DNA of 64,000 nt, from NCBI GenBank assembly GCA_036244855.1, contig BQKZ01000451.1, forward strand, positions 76,496-140,495, read 5' to 3'. Made by a program: the position numbers and the translations under genes. The notes beneath the pieces are model-generated. The model saw only the letters and a program-made list of their open reading frames with translations, did no database searches and was not told the DNA's origin. This DNA is from Temnopleurus reevesii (lineage: Eukaryota > Echinodermata > Echinoidea > Temnopleuroida > Temnopleuridae). Shown piece after piece: positions 14,201 to 28,553 of this stretch. Each line of letters starts with the position of its first letter. Positions within the stretch are counted from its first letter, which is position 1.

Positions 14201-17200
14201 GAGACATTTTCCCCAAATTGCATATATAACTTAGTGCTAGAACTTTTCTTCCAATGGAAGAAGAGGCAGGGTAGGGTAGTAAGAAATAAGGTGAATAAGA
14301 AAGAGCAGGATGAAGAAAAACAGGAGACAGCACAGAAGAGGAGGAAGGGTGAGGAAAAGGGAAATAAGAAAGAAGATGAAAAAATGTAACAGATAGAGAG
14401 CAGGAAGGGGAGGGAGATGAAGATAAAGAAGGAGATAAACAACAAGAAAAAAGGAAGAAATGAAATGAAAAAGATAAAAATCAAGAAGGAATACAAGCAG
14501 GAATGGACAAAGATTGAGCAGAGGGAGGAGTATAGGAAGATTATCCAAATGACCGAGGAACAGATGAAAAAGAAGCAAAGAAGAGTTTGCAGAAAATAAA
14601 ACAAGGAGAAAACAACACCAGCAAAATGATATGATTCTTTATACCAATCTCATAGGCGAAAGTGCTCAATCAAATCATATTCAACAACTTGACTAAGTCT
14701 ATCTTTCACAACTCTAAGCTGCATCATCCCAAACCAGGAACAGAATCGCCCCTTTCCTCCCCATCTTCCTGGAGTTTGACGATGGGGTTTGTGTCCGGTC
14801 AAATCGTCGGTTCCTCTCCTCAACTCTATCCTGCACGCTGTGTCCTATAGCAAGGTTGCCATGGCAACAGTATTGAAAGGAGATAGTGGCTCACTGCACG
14901 AGGACCTCTTCAGCTGAAGCGTGAGACGAATGCAAGGGTTCCGATCTCGGCACGGCAGCTCAATACCCTAGAATAGCTCGGGGGATGTGTGTTCTTTTGC
15001 TCAACGGAAAAGTGTCAGTAAGTACGAAATCCAACAAGAGTTAAAGAGAAAAATAGAGATGGAGAGGATAGACAGATAGACTTGAAAACATATTCAGAAA
15101 ACCCAATCTAAAATACTCCAATCTTAAAAAGTGTCGGTAAGTACTCTAAATATATATCATGTAGACTTTAAATATGCTACTAAACAATAGGGACCAATTT
15201 TGAATCGTTTCCCTTAACTTGGGCTCGTTTTCACGAATATGCAGTGGAGCGAGAAACACGTCAAAATTACTCACGTGTGAAAGTAATTACAGTGTGTTTG
15301 ATAAATGCAAGACAGATGCATTTGAGGATATTTCCAAGAATGTTAAACCTGGCATAACAAATTATGCACAGATTTATTTAACGATTTTAACCTATTTTTA
15401 GCAATGTAAAAAGATACAAACTATTCCAGAATGTTTTGAGGAAAGATAATAGCCAAACAAGTGGACCAAATTGTTCCTCACAAGAGAATGCATGGTAATA
15501 ACAAATTTTCAAGTCATTCACTCAGATGGTAAAGACAAAATTGACATAAAAACGTATCAGGCATGCTTGTCAAATCTGCATATTTACAAACAGCGACAAA
15601 ACGTGACATTCTAGAATTCTCTTATCTTTAGCAAAAAGATATTTTAAACCAAATGAAAATATCAATGACTTGTAACATTTTAATAATTATAAAAAAGACC
15701 AAATGTGAAAATGATTTTAAATGTTGCAGAACATACAAAATAACAAATACACATGCATATCTAAGGAAGATATGAAAGTTTCAGGTTTCAGTTTAGCTCT
15801 TATTTTTCCATTAAAAAACAGACGTTGAATACAAACTTCTATTAGACGTAAGAATCTAAGATATTACATTAAACAATAAACACATTGATGTATTATAACG
15901 TTATGAAATAAAGATAACTACATTTGTTCATTTTCTCTTTTTTTATCTCTCTTACTTCCTCATTTTCCCTTGTTTTGTTCAATTACCATTATCTTTACGT
16001 GAAAAGGATACAAATATAATTCAACTACAATACTTGTTATCCAAATTGTGTATATTAGTTGTTGCAATGTTTGGCAAGCCTCGGCCACGCTTACGGATTG
16101 TCAAGGACACCAACATATTCTCCATACAGTCAAATCTTATGTAGTCACCAAATATCATAACCATCGTCATATCAAGGATTTGGGTAGATGATTCTATGAT
16201 TTTAATCTAATTTGAAACCTTAGTATATTTCTGGTATTGAACCATATCAAGGTCCAAATTGACTGAAATAATGCATGTAACTGATCAAGGTCCTGATAAA
16301 CACATAATGACTAGAGTGCCAGATTATGCTATAAATTTGCACACTTGCCAGCAGAGTGGATTGCAAAAGCAGTAGTTTGCCATTTTTTAGGTGTCATTAC
16401 TACAAAAAGTGGTATTCTACCACCGAAAGTGTTAGATTTGGAAGGTATGAATTCATGTTGATTACATTGTATGGAATTATGCATGCTATATTAATACATG
16501 GTGACTAAAAAGGACTGGAACACACGTGAAAAATATGATGACCAACTGCTGTCCAATTCTTAAAAAAAAAAAACCTTAAAAGCTCTCAAGTTTGGTACAG
16601 GCGCAGCAATCTGATTTACTTCTATTGTATTACATGAATCACAAGAGTATGTCTTGAAGCCTTAGTATAGCACGGTACTTTTTTCAGATTCTAAATTGTA
16701 TTTAATAAATATTGAGGTCTAAATTAGCTGAAACAATGCAAGCAATCAAGGTCATGATAGACACGCAGAGCTTGATAATTTTAGGAATCCAAGTTGTTTG
16801 ATGATACATATTGACTCAAAATAGTTGGACATACATGTAGGTGAGGAGGGGACAAATCTGTGCATACCGATAAGTGATAGATATTTAAAATGAAAGAGCA
16901 TTAAAATCCTTAAAAAGAACATTGAAATCCTTCAAAGTTTTGTGAAAGATTCAGCAATCAAGATTACATAGATTTGAGAAAAATCTTATTAAAAAAAAAG
17001 TCTGTCTTGAAGTCATGGGAAGTAATGCTGCAAATTTGTGATTAATTGCAAGTTGCAATTGATCGGCAAAGCACCAATCAAATCCAACGTTTCATACGCA
17101 TCTTGCCAAAAGTGCAGAGTGAGCAGAATTTGGAACTGATTGGCAGTTAATTTGCGATCCATTGCAATTTTGTAGCAGCACCCCCTTAGAATACGAACAT

Positions 17201-20200
17201 ACATATTTTAAGAAATGGAGGTCCAAATTGGCACGAATAATGCATTCTGTAAATTGATAAAGACATGATAACTAGAGTCCGAAATAATTTTCATAATACA
17301 TTTTGCTAATATTCTATGCAATTATGTATATGCAACAAAAATACATGGCGATTCAAAAGAGTATAGCACAGGTGAGAGAGACACTTCTCTTTGTCTGACC
17401 AATTGATCATTTTTTTAATGTCAAATTACTTTTTTTGTTGAAATCATATATCTCCTATAAAGTGTTGGTCATGATTCGGCCATCCTAATAACACGGCAAT
17501 TTCTATATTCTGACGTAAATCATACAACTCTATCTTGAAGCCCTAGAAGTACTGTACTAATTTAAGGATATTGCGTTCCAAATTGGCTGGAATAATGAAT
17601 GCTGTAACTGATCAAGGTTCTGATAAACTCATAATTACTTGAGTGCTTGATCATTCTACACGCAACCAAAAAGTCTTCCCCTCAACAAATTTAAAAGTTA
17701 GCATAGCTTTGAAGTTGGGGAGTTTCCAGCATCAAAATTTAAAAGGTAATGTTTAATCATCTGGCTAGCATATGTGTAATAAATCAGGAAAATCCAATGT
17801 GTTTGAACACACATAAAAGAAAAAAAAAGGCATAAAAAAAATCACATGAGTCCTATCTTGGGACTCAAACTAAATATTATTAAAGATATAATGTATGTTC
17901 ACATCATTTCCATGTCATTTTGCTTATGATTAAGATTCTGCTAGGATCGAAAGCTCAAGCTCCTTTTTGACTTTATTAAAGTTTTATTCAGCTGCACTCA
18001 TTTGTTAATGCCCCAGTCACATAGGACCCCGGAAGCAACACGATTCACCCCGACTCTTTGTTAATTCACAGTTAAGTGCCTAAGAACAAAGAGTCGGGGT
18101 GAATCGTGTTGCTTCCGGGGTCCTGTGTGACCGGGGCTTAATCATCAGATGCTACCCCATCAATCTGGACCATTTTCACTTTCAATTGTTAAAATAGTAC
18201 TTTTGAAGGAAAAGTTCATTCCCAAATATTTTGCAAACATCTTATACTGCTTATCTTATACTGCTTATCTTATACTGCTTATCTTATACTGCTGAACAAA
18301 GTTATTTTTCCTCAAGATTATGCCTATTCTTGTGTACCATCATGATTATGCAAGTGGGATTTAAAGAATGGTAACAAAAGAAAATAACAATTTTAAAGTA
18401 CTTGATGAGCATAATTTACATAGAAAAAGACAGTTGTAGCTTTTGAAAAGTGACATTTTGTCTATCATGTGTGTTCATTCAAGCATACAATACTTGATCA
18501 TGATGAGTCTTACACAAGGGCTAGCTAGATGGTTGATGAACTAAACACCCCCCCCCCCCCTCAAAAAAAAAAACACAAAAAACATTACAAACATACAAAA
18601 ATACAAAAAATACGAAAACAAAACAGCAACACAATTTATATAGAATTTTATCAAGTACATTTATTTTTTTTCAGGGCAAGGACACTTTTCGAAAGTTCTT
18701 ATTCGGAGGGGGGGGGGGGTGCAGTTAGTAGGGGTCCAATAAATCTGACAAGCAAATAAACAGGTGGGGGTCATTCGGCAANAAAGTTGTGTACTCAAAA
18801 TTAATTTCTTGTAAGCAACACTTTTTCTATTTGTATCCAGTGACTTGAGCACTTTATGTGGTGAATTTGGTGCTTCATAAGAATTATTATTATTATAATA
18901 AAAAACAAATGAATAACGAGAACTGCTGAAACTGCTTATTCGATGATGGAGAGCTGTGGAGTAAAATGAAGTAAAAAAAGAGCTTGAGCCTTTGATCCTA
19001 GCAGAATCTTAATCATAAGCAAAATGACAGGGAAATGAAGTCAACACACAAGTATATAGAAAAAGCTAAACAGGGAGGTGGAGAGAAAGAAAAGAACAGG
19101 ATATGAGGGGCAGCCAATCACAGAGCGAGGAGGGAAGAATAAAGGAACTCCAATGTTTGAACAAAAGAAAGATGACCAGCTGGGGGAGAGAGTGGGACAA
19201 AACAAAGAAGGGATTAGAGAAGTGTGAAAGTTGAGTGGGGTGAAGGGAAGGTGATAATAAAAAAAACAGTAGATTGTCATTTTTGTTGTCTTTACTACAC
19301 ATAAGCATTGCAAGGTAGAGGTAAAAAAAAGTGGTATTCTACTGTCAAAAGTAGAAGAGTTGGCAAGTATAAATTCATGCTGTTTACATTGTATGCAGTT
19401 CTGCATATGACTTGATGATACATGGTCACTCAAACGGATTGCACATTAACAAAGAAGTGACACGTCTGTGCACAATCTATTGGTGAAAAATTGTAGAAAA
19501 AAAGCTTTAAAAGAAGAGTCTACCCAAAAATAATAATTGTTTAACAGAAGAAGAAAAAATTGGTGAGTAAAACAACAAAAAGTTTGAAGAAAATCGGACA
19601 AGTAATAAAAAAGTTATGAATTTTTAAAGATTTGAAAAAATGGTCAAATCAGTGGAAATTTCCAGAGATGTTGCCAATTTGATGACATCATCGGTGCACA
19701 ACTAACCAGAATTTTCATTATAAGTATGGTGGAAAATTCATCATTTTTACAGAAAGTTGCAAAGTTTATATGAATGTTAATATGCAAATAGTGGATCTAC
19801 ATATCTATCATAAAGATATCATATGGTTAAAGTTTTGAGGAAATCATATTTTTTGGGAAAACATTAACATTTCATGACATTGATATGAATGTAATAAATG
19901 GTAACATTGATAACTTTCTTATTAGTTGTCCAATTTTTCTCAAACTTTTTTTTGTTCTGTTCATTTAATTTTTCTGCTCCTGTTGAAGAAACATTATTTT
20001 GGGGTAGACTCTCCTTTTAAAACCCTCCAAAGTTTTGGTAAAGATTAAGAAATCTGAATAAAGTGGAATACAAGTCTATTATGAAGCCTTAGAATATCTA
20101 AAAATATTGGTGTCTAAATAGGCTGGTTTACTAAAAGATGCGAATTTTATGCCTTTGGGTTGGAATGATAGTTTAAAAAAAAAATAATGATAAAAACATT

Positions 20201-23200
20201 CAGTTCTTATAAGAACCTATAAAACAGGAGATAAAAAAAAAGTATGGAGAAGAAATTAACATACATTTGAGATTGCGCACTGAGTTCATGTCCATGCAAA
20301 TCATGTGTTGAACAAATAATTCTTAAGCATAGCCTTGAGCTCACTCACTGACCCTGTGAAATATTTACCACTATTTTGTTCATTTTAAGAGTGCACTACT
20401 CATATTGGTGGAAGGGGAATTTGTACAAACTTTGAAATATTTTTTGTACCATCATCCCTTCCCCTATACTCCCTCTGTCACTCACTAATTTTCCCCATCT
20501 CTCTTTTCTCCCCCGATATCTACTTCTAGCTTTTTACTTTTCACTTCAAAGTATAACATCTTAACCCATAAAATACACATTATATACCAATAGACATACC
20601 TTAGTGCACAGATATATCGTTTTCAACCCAGTTGTAAAGGTATATTCCATATCGGCACAAGAAATGTAACATCACTTCTAATTGTGTTAAGCACCTCACA
20701 GTAAGCACCATCCATATATTTCCTAGTACTTTCCGTTAGATTCCCAAACTTGAGACCAATTTTTCCTATGTGACATTCGTCGAAACCAGACTGTTGAAAA
20801 CAAATGTATGCAATGGCAAAACCCAGCTTCTGGTCGAGAATTTTATACCGATCACCTACTCCAAGATCTAGCTCTATACGACTATGGTGCTTGATGCTAA
20901 CCAGTTCCCCTCCTCTCTCCCTCCCTCTCCAAGCCTATCTTAGAGCCCTCCAAAACTCACCAGCGACTCTCGTGTCATGCCCACTCACCCTCTTAGGTAC
21001 TTTCATGCTAGTCATACTTCAAACCCTGGCTCGATAACCCATCCTCCTCATATTCATCTCTTTTCAAAACTCTCCCTATACTTTTCCCTGTCGCTCTCGA
21101 CCAGTTCTTATCATAACAGCCCTTCTAGAGCGCGTGAAGGAGTCCTTCCCGAACCCTCACCACAACAACTACCCCGACACTACACAAGCCTCGTGTCCCT
21201 ACGACCCAATGCTTCAAGTCCACTCACTCTTTCGCTCTCAATCTATACAATTCTTTTTCTCCTCCTCCAAACAACTCCTTTGCCCGCTCGAAACTACTTC
21301 TACTTTTGCCGTTGGCATGTTTTTGAACATTCCACAACGAGCCCGCTTGTTCTCTTTCCTAACTACCACTCCACCGGGGCTAAAGGACGACAGCGTCTCC
21401 TTCAACTTCATTGACGTCGGCCGGTACGCCACGGCCCTCATATCACCTCCCAAACCGTTATCCCACCCCTCTCCTCCCGTTCCAAAGAGTTCTCAAAGAC
21501 CCTTGCCAATCTAAATCGCTCTCAAAGCCCATCATTGCATGATCATTGTGATATCTATATCTCAAACGATACTATAAATCTCAGCATGCAATAACCGTAC
21601 ACTCAATTAGCTTGCACTCAGCGGGTTTCACTGAATGCTTTATGAGAAAGAGAGTTTAATAATTAACCAAGATAACAAGCACGTGTAGGGTTTCGTGTTC
21701 CCTGTTGCTTTGACTCAATGCTCCGAATAAAGATGAATAAAAAGACACTACTGATTATTAACTTACAGTAATACAAGAACCTTTAAAAAATCTTACAATA
21801 AAATTGATTTTGCCGACAACCACAATTTCTGATTTAAAGAAAAAAAAGTTTACATGGTAAATGTTAGAAGTGCCTCCCTCTGGTATTTAATATCTATGGT
21901 CCGTATTCTGATGTCAGGTTTAACTTAAACCAGAGTTTAAATCTGTGGTTTAAGTATGGTAAGCCAAAAGAGCCTTGAATCTATAACAGTCGGTCTTTAA
22001 TTTACCAGGATATTTCGCACTCATAGTATTAAAAACTGTCTTGGAATAACAACTTAAATAGTTTTCTACATTATTAGAGCATGGGAAAAGAGAGCAGTTA
22101 ACATAAAAATTATACTGTTTAAATAGAGTTTTGGCACTTTGGGCTTACCATACTTAAACCACAGATTTAAACTCTAGCTTAAATTAAACCTGAAATCAGA
22201 ATACGGGCCATAAGTTTAGGTCAAAGCTACTTTTCTAAATGGCACATTTTTATGATACAAAATGAAAAAGAAGTAAAGGGACAATAAATTTCCAAGGCCA
22301 GTAAGAAGCTCATCCTCGGCATGATCTTTCATGGTCTCAGATTAATGTATGCCCTGTCGTTTTAATTGCACTATGAAATTAAAGGAGAAGTTTAATCAAG
22401 ATAGATACAAATATTAATTTTAACCCACTGCATGAGTTTCTGATGTAATACAAAAAATCCATATATATACAAGAGTATTAACAAATGGGCAGGACACTAC
22501 CTTGCAGGCCTATTTTGCAAATATTGCTTGAGGGTTTCAATTTAATAGTTTGCACTTTTGAGAATTCAGGGTAAGTCAAGATGTCAATCCTTCAATCATA
22601 TTAATTTTTTAATTTATGGATGTTGTTGCTACTAGATTAGATAAATTTACTATCCACTTTACAATAGAATAATTCATAACTCAATGTATGCATGATTACT
22701 TTGACATTCAAATTATTATGATTACTTGATTCATTACTTCATCTTCTTCTATTTTTTTTCTTCTTCTTTTCTTCCACTGTCTCTCCTTTCATTACTTCTA
22801 CTGGTCCCCATGGAAGACCAGCAGCACTATATAAGTGCCCCTGATTATGGGCTATCCAGCCGTCTTCTCTCCTACTCTTTGTATTTCTTTTGTTATTTTT
22901 GTTTTGCATTGTGTTGTCAATTGTTTATTTTATAATGTTATTTTCACTTTTGCTCATTGTATCTTTGCATTGTATCTTTTTATGACGGAAAATAAAATCA
23001 ATCAATCAATCAGTCAATCAATAAAAAAAAATCAATCAAAAGAACCAAATAAAATGTTAAACCAAAATCAAGAAGTACAACATTTAGACAATAAATTTGA
23101 TTTCAATATCTACACTGTACTATTCTTATTTTACCTTAATTTATCTTACATTGTAGAAGTCTGGATTCACTTTTATGGAGAAATTTGCAAAAAATCTGTC

Positions 23201-26200
23201 AAAGTAGACTGAATTCTATTGAAAAAAGGTCAATTTCACTTGATTTTGATGATGATGATACTTTTGAATAAAAATATGACCCCAAATACTCCCAGTGAAT
23301 ATAAAATGTAGAAAAATAAATCTATGCATTTTCTAGGTTCGTTTTGGTCTGGATGTATCACTATGCAATATTTGCACAGATTCAGTTAACAAATTTGGTG
23401 TATAACGTATATTTGTGTATCTTTCATTATTGTAAGAAGGCATCAAATGACACAAACTCAGGAAAAAAGCTTTGATATTTTAAACTCCCAATTAGATGCA
23501 AATTGAAGTCAAATCAATTGAACTTGCTGACAAATTGAACACTGGCCATTTTCATACTTTCCAAAGAATGATAAAAATACATCAAAAATGTAATCATAGG
23601 TTTTTGTTTCATATTAAAGAATTTCTGTAAGAGAAAATGGGCTAAGAAACGTGTTTAGGGAATATTAACAATTATCACAATGCTTTTATACAGTGATTGA
23701 TATTGATAAGCAGAGGGACAAAAAAGGAACATAGAAAAATGTAACAGTATATGCAACGATTATTCATGCTTTCCTGCCTCTCACTACAACATCTGCCTTT
23801 TAAATAAAACAACACCAACACATTCTTTTTCATTCCAATGATAAATCCCTTCTACTTCTCACCATTTGATGGCAGCCACTGGCCTTTGTGGAGTGGCCCA
23901 CTCCCGCGGACGAGGGCTGATAGATCATACTCCAAACCAACAAGTACCTGCACGATGCAAGCTAAATCACCTTGGTGAAGCACAATATGGCTACCAAAGA
24001 GGTTTCAACAGCCCTCGTCCGGCAATACAAGCCTCTCTTCAGCAGATGATATGATACATCACCCCCCTATCCTTCCATCATTGTGTTGCGAACAATCTTA
24101 AACTTGATTTAGTTTTTTTTTCCTTTAAAATCAGAACAGAGAGCATATCACCAGGAAGAACCAAATGCCTCAAAATAAAATGAAAGCAGTAACAAATCAC
24201 AACATAATGCCACACCGATTCAACAAACGGACACCAGGGTGTGATGATTTTAACAGCTATTTAGTTTACATACAAATAGCTTGAAATACGGTAGCTAAAA
24301 AATCTGTTCCACATGTGAGAACATATTGTTGATGAAATCTGAGGGCATAAGTGAGACTTTACCAATCAAATATGGTAGGTGTTGTTTAACTTGCCCCTAA
24401 AAACTCCAGTAGCATGGTGTAATCATTACAGGATTATAAGGTTATTATTATAATCATTGAATGAGGTGTGTAATAAAGTTTTATAACTACCAGTGGATTA
24501 CAAGGTGCATGAGGATGCCCAGCAAACGACATGCCACTATATAAATGACCTTAATAAGGTTGCCTTCCAAAGCCAAGGTCATCTCCACTAGGCCCAAAAA
24601 AATATTTGGACACCCTTAACTGACCAACTTTCTGAAAATGGCTTGGCCTGAACTTTTTTCATTCAAATTGAAAAACTAAAGAAAAAATATAAATAAAAAT
24701 AAATATGTGCAGTACAACAGGAAAAGTCATTTCCAGATTTACTTTGGCTTTTCACTCTTTTACAAGTTTTAGTTTCTTAATGAATTGTGTAAATTGTGCT
24801 TAAAATGATTTTTGTTTACACCTTATTCTTATTTTGCTGGCTGATAGATATGTAAATTAAATCAAACATGTAAATTGTCGGTATGGAAGTGGTCCGTTCA
24901 TAGGGTCTTTTCACAACTGTTACTCTCCTAATGCTCTCCACTTTTACACCTGATTCAAGCCAAAATTATTCATTGGCAATTTCTCTTTTGTGCAATTTCT
25001 ATTTAAAAGAAAAAAATATTTTTCAAGTTTCTAATTGTGCATACCGGTATACATGCACTGTGCTTACACAATATATGTGTATTTGTCTTTTTAAATTTAC
25101 ATGAGGAGTTATATCATTCACGAAAGGGGTAGCAATTTCATACTTTAGAGGCATGTCAATAATTTTGATTTGGGGTAAATTAAAATATAATAAAAGCTGG
25201 CTAATATAATAATCTACTTCTATCCAAAAGCTAGACAAAACAAACAGACAAACAAACAGCAAAGCAAAAAAAAAAAAAATACAAATAACAAATCTAATAC
25301 AATAAACATTTAAACAAATCCAATACATGAAAAGAGGTTCTGGAATTTTCTCAAAAATTCTCAATTAATACCAGATAAAATGATAGTTTTCTGAGCTTAA
25401 TTTAACATTTTTTTTGCAGAAAAAATGTTCCTACCTGTTATATGATTGTCCTCCTTGGTTGTATCCTGCATAAGAGAAATAAGATGGGGAGGAGAAAGAG
25501 AGATAAAGATTGATTGATTCATTCATTCATTTCCATTTCGATGACAAGCAATATAACAAAAAATAAATGTGAACAATTTTAAGTGACAAAGGAAAATTGC
25601 ATATAACAAATTTACAGGACAATTGTTTGCACATTAAGAGCTGATAAAATGACCAAGCAGAGATGTGCATGAAAAAGCAAAAAAAAAAAAGAGAGAGAGA
25701 GAGAGAGTGTGTGTGTGTGTGTGTGTGTTTGTGTGTGAAAGGGGGAGAGAAGTCAATATGGAAGAATGTAAGAAGAAGAAGACAACGAAGAAGAAAACAA
25801 AGACGGTGAACAAGAGGAGAGAAACAAAGGACAAAAAAGAAGACAAAATGATAGTAAGAATAATAGTAATGATAAGAAGAAGAAGAAAAAAAGAAGAAAA
25901 TAAAGAAGAAGATGAGCAAGAGGAGAGAAAGAAAAAATAAAGAAAGGACGATAAAGAAGACAAAGTGATAGTAATAAAGATTACAATAATTTAGTATAGA
26001 AAGAAGAAGAAAAAAAAGAAGAAGATGATCAAGAGGAGAGAAAGAAAAAATAAAGAAAGGACGATAAGAAGACAAAGTGATAGTAATAAAGATTACAATA
26101 ATTTAGTATAGAAAGAAGAAGAAAAAAAAGAATAAGAAAAAGAAGAAAATGAAGCGGAAGAAGAAGAGGATGATGAAGGCAAAACAAAATAAAAGAACAA

Positions 26201-28492
26201 AAACGGGGGTGGGCTAGCGACAGATAGAAGAGAAAGGTAGAGAAAGAGAGAGATGGAGGGCTTAGGGAGTAGAAAGAAAGAAGATTAGAAGAAAGTGGAG
26301 GGAAAGAGAGATGAAAATGCAAATCTTATTTTTCATCTTTAAGATTGTTTTGTTTTTAATTTACACAATTTCTCAGTTGAAACATAAACCAGGAAAATCT
26401 CTGCAGTGAAATGACATTATTATCGGCTTACAAAGGTTTCTCATCTTTAAAAAGGTTGTTTAAAGATTATCTGAGGCAAAAAATGTAATTTTGTGATACA
26501 TAAAAATAACCTCATCCGACATGACATTGGTTACTAGTTAAAGGGGAACCCATCCCTGGAAATATCAATCACAAAAGGTTCTAACTGAAGGACAGAAAAT
26601 CAGACAAACAAACTGAAAATTTTGGCAAAATCCGACATTTAATTCAAAACTCATGAATTTCGAATTTTCAAATTTTCAATGATATCACGCTCCCTGCCAC
26701 CGATGGGAACCTGTGCAGTCGGCAAATTTGGCAGAATCTGTGAAGTATGGCAGACAACTTGCTATTTATTTTGTATTAAAAAAAATGGATTAATGAAAAA
26801 TCTAGAAAAGGGTTCATACAATGTTACCTTTTCCAAAATAAATGCATAATCGACAAAGGCATGCTATACCAAAGCCAAAAAAAAAACAACTTTAAAAAAA
26901 ATTGTACATGTAAAAATTTGTAAACAGAGTGAATGAGGGGTTGTCCAACATGACGTCATGGATTCCCATTAATTTGTCCATTGGAACCAGTCCCCATCTG
27001 AAGCAGTGAACATCATAATTTGAGGGATTTGAAAATTCATAATTTTTCAATAGATTTTCTGATTTTCACAGCTTGTTCATCTGATTATTCTTCATTTAAT
27101 GAGAACACTATAATTCCGGGGGTTGGTTCCCCTTTAAGGAGTTATAAACATATAAACGGCTCCATCATGATCCGCGCACGGAGCCCAAATTTAAACACTG
27201 TGCAAGGCTTTTTTAATGCATTGCTTAACCATGAGGGGCTAGTCTTCGCACAAATTTTCTTTTGCTTTATCATTAAAATTACGACTTGTTTTGAGACAAA
27301 ACATAAATTCTTTCAAAATCATGAAAAACTAGATGAATCTTAGACCGAGCACGGTTGAAATTAATGCCTCCACCATCACGCAATCAGAAAGATATGTACG
27401 GCTTGTTCCATGCCATCAGAAATCATCAAAAACATTTTACAAATTTTGGGCACTGCAACCTTTGACCCTGTGAACCCAAAATCTCATCAGTTCTTCCTCA
27501 CATGCTTATACATAATTGAGCTACACACTGTAAGTTTGAAAGAAATTGGTTCAATTTTTCTCTTATATAACAATAATAAGCTTTATCTGGTGATTTTGTA
27601 AAATTTTTCTGCCCTGTGACCTTTGATCCACTGAACCCAAAATCTACTCAGTTCATCCTCACATGTTTATACACACTTGAGCCAAGTTTGGTCAAATCCG
27701 TCCAGCAGTTCTGAACTTATCGCGGTAACAAGCTATTTTGGGTGATTTTTTGCAAGTTTTTTTGCCCTGTGACCTTTGACCTTTGACCCCAAAATCTATA
27801 CAATTCATCCTCACATGCTTATACACACTTGAGCCAAGTTTGGTCGAAGTCCGTCCAGCAGTTCTGAACTTATCGCGGTAACAAGTTTCGGACAGACGCA
27901 CAGACGAAAGGACAACCCGAAAACATAATGCATCCGGCACCACCTTACGGTGGCAGAGGCATAGAAATCAATATTTTAATAATGCCTCTAGCACCACTTT
28001 ACGGTGGCAGAGGCATAAAAACTAAACAATCCTGCAAGAATTTTAGAAAGAATTATGGAGACCCATCATTTGAAAGATGATATTGATCCTTTCTTAATAA
28101 ATTCATATAGAAAGTTAATGGGGAGCTCTAAATGATCCTGTCATAGATTATTCCAAAGTTGCCAATTCAAGGATTCGATCCCCATCAGCCGGGAAAATGA
28201 AACAAAATCTTTTGAATGGATTACCTGATTTTGCTCAGATGTTCAGTTTGTTCATCTTGGCTTTCTTCACTCACTGACAGCATTTCAATATCTTAATAAA
28301 GTTCCCCTGTAAATGCATCACCATCATCATCATCAGCATCATCATCATCATCATCATCACCAACATCACTAACATCACCATCATCATCATCAGCATCAGC
28401 AGCAGCAGCAGCAGCAGCAGCATTGTCATCACCACTAACATCACCATCATCATCATCAGCATCATTACCCCATTCACCACCTTGATCACCAC

Positions 28493-28553
<61 letters not shown>

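Larger units (their letters stand above)
16100..20130. repeat. Old degenerate tandem repeat, interrupted by foldback elements
   Basis: Related landmarks recur in the same order. CCAAATTGRCTGAAATAATGC-like blocks lie near 16254, 16719, 17223 and 17580 (partial at 20114). TACATGGTGACTCAAA-like blocks lie near 16494, 16802, 17342 and 19420. TCTTGAAGCCTTAG-like blocks lie near 16650, 17543 and 20080. The apparent unit is a few hundred bases (about 340-470). Elements at 17021-17185, 18005-18141 and 19507-20020 are inserted into it. Confidence 0.65.
12372..25434 (-). other. XRN2 intron between exons 11 and 12
   Basis: A 13.1-kb intron. It holds GC-richer islands (13530-13760, 14700-15000, 20800-21520, 23866-24054), a purine tract at 14258-14600, an old tandem repeat (16.2-20.1 kb) with foldback elements nested in it, a palindromic element at 18005-18141, a GGCCCGTATTC foldback at 21898-22209 and a LINE tail at 22790-23035. 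The single N is at 18782. Confidence 0.7.

Noticed and set aside
20977..21514. Overlapping + strand open frames of 145 and 126 codons
   Set aside because: Both frames are open over the same C/T-rich stretch and neither has a recognisable motif. Reported only as a GC-richer island.
25527..26322. Several Ser/Leu/Phe-rich minus-strand open frames over purine tracts (also at 4371-4871, 14185-14604, 34980-35410)
   Set aside because: They are translations of low-complexity CU-rich sequence, without family motifs.
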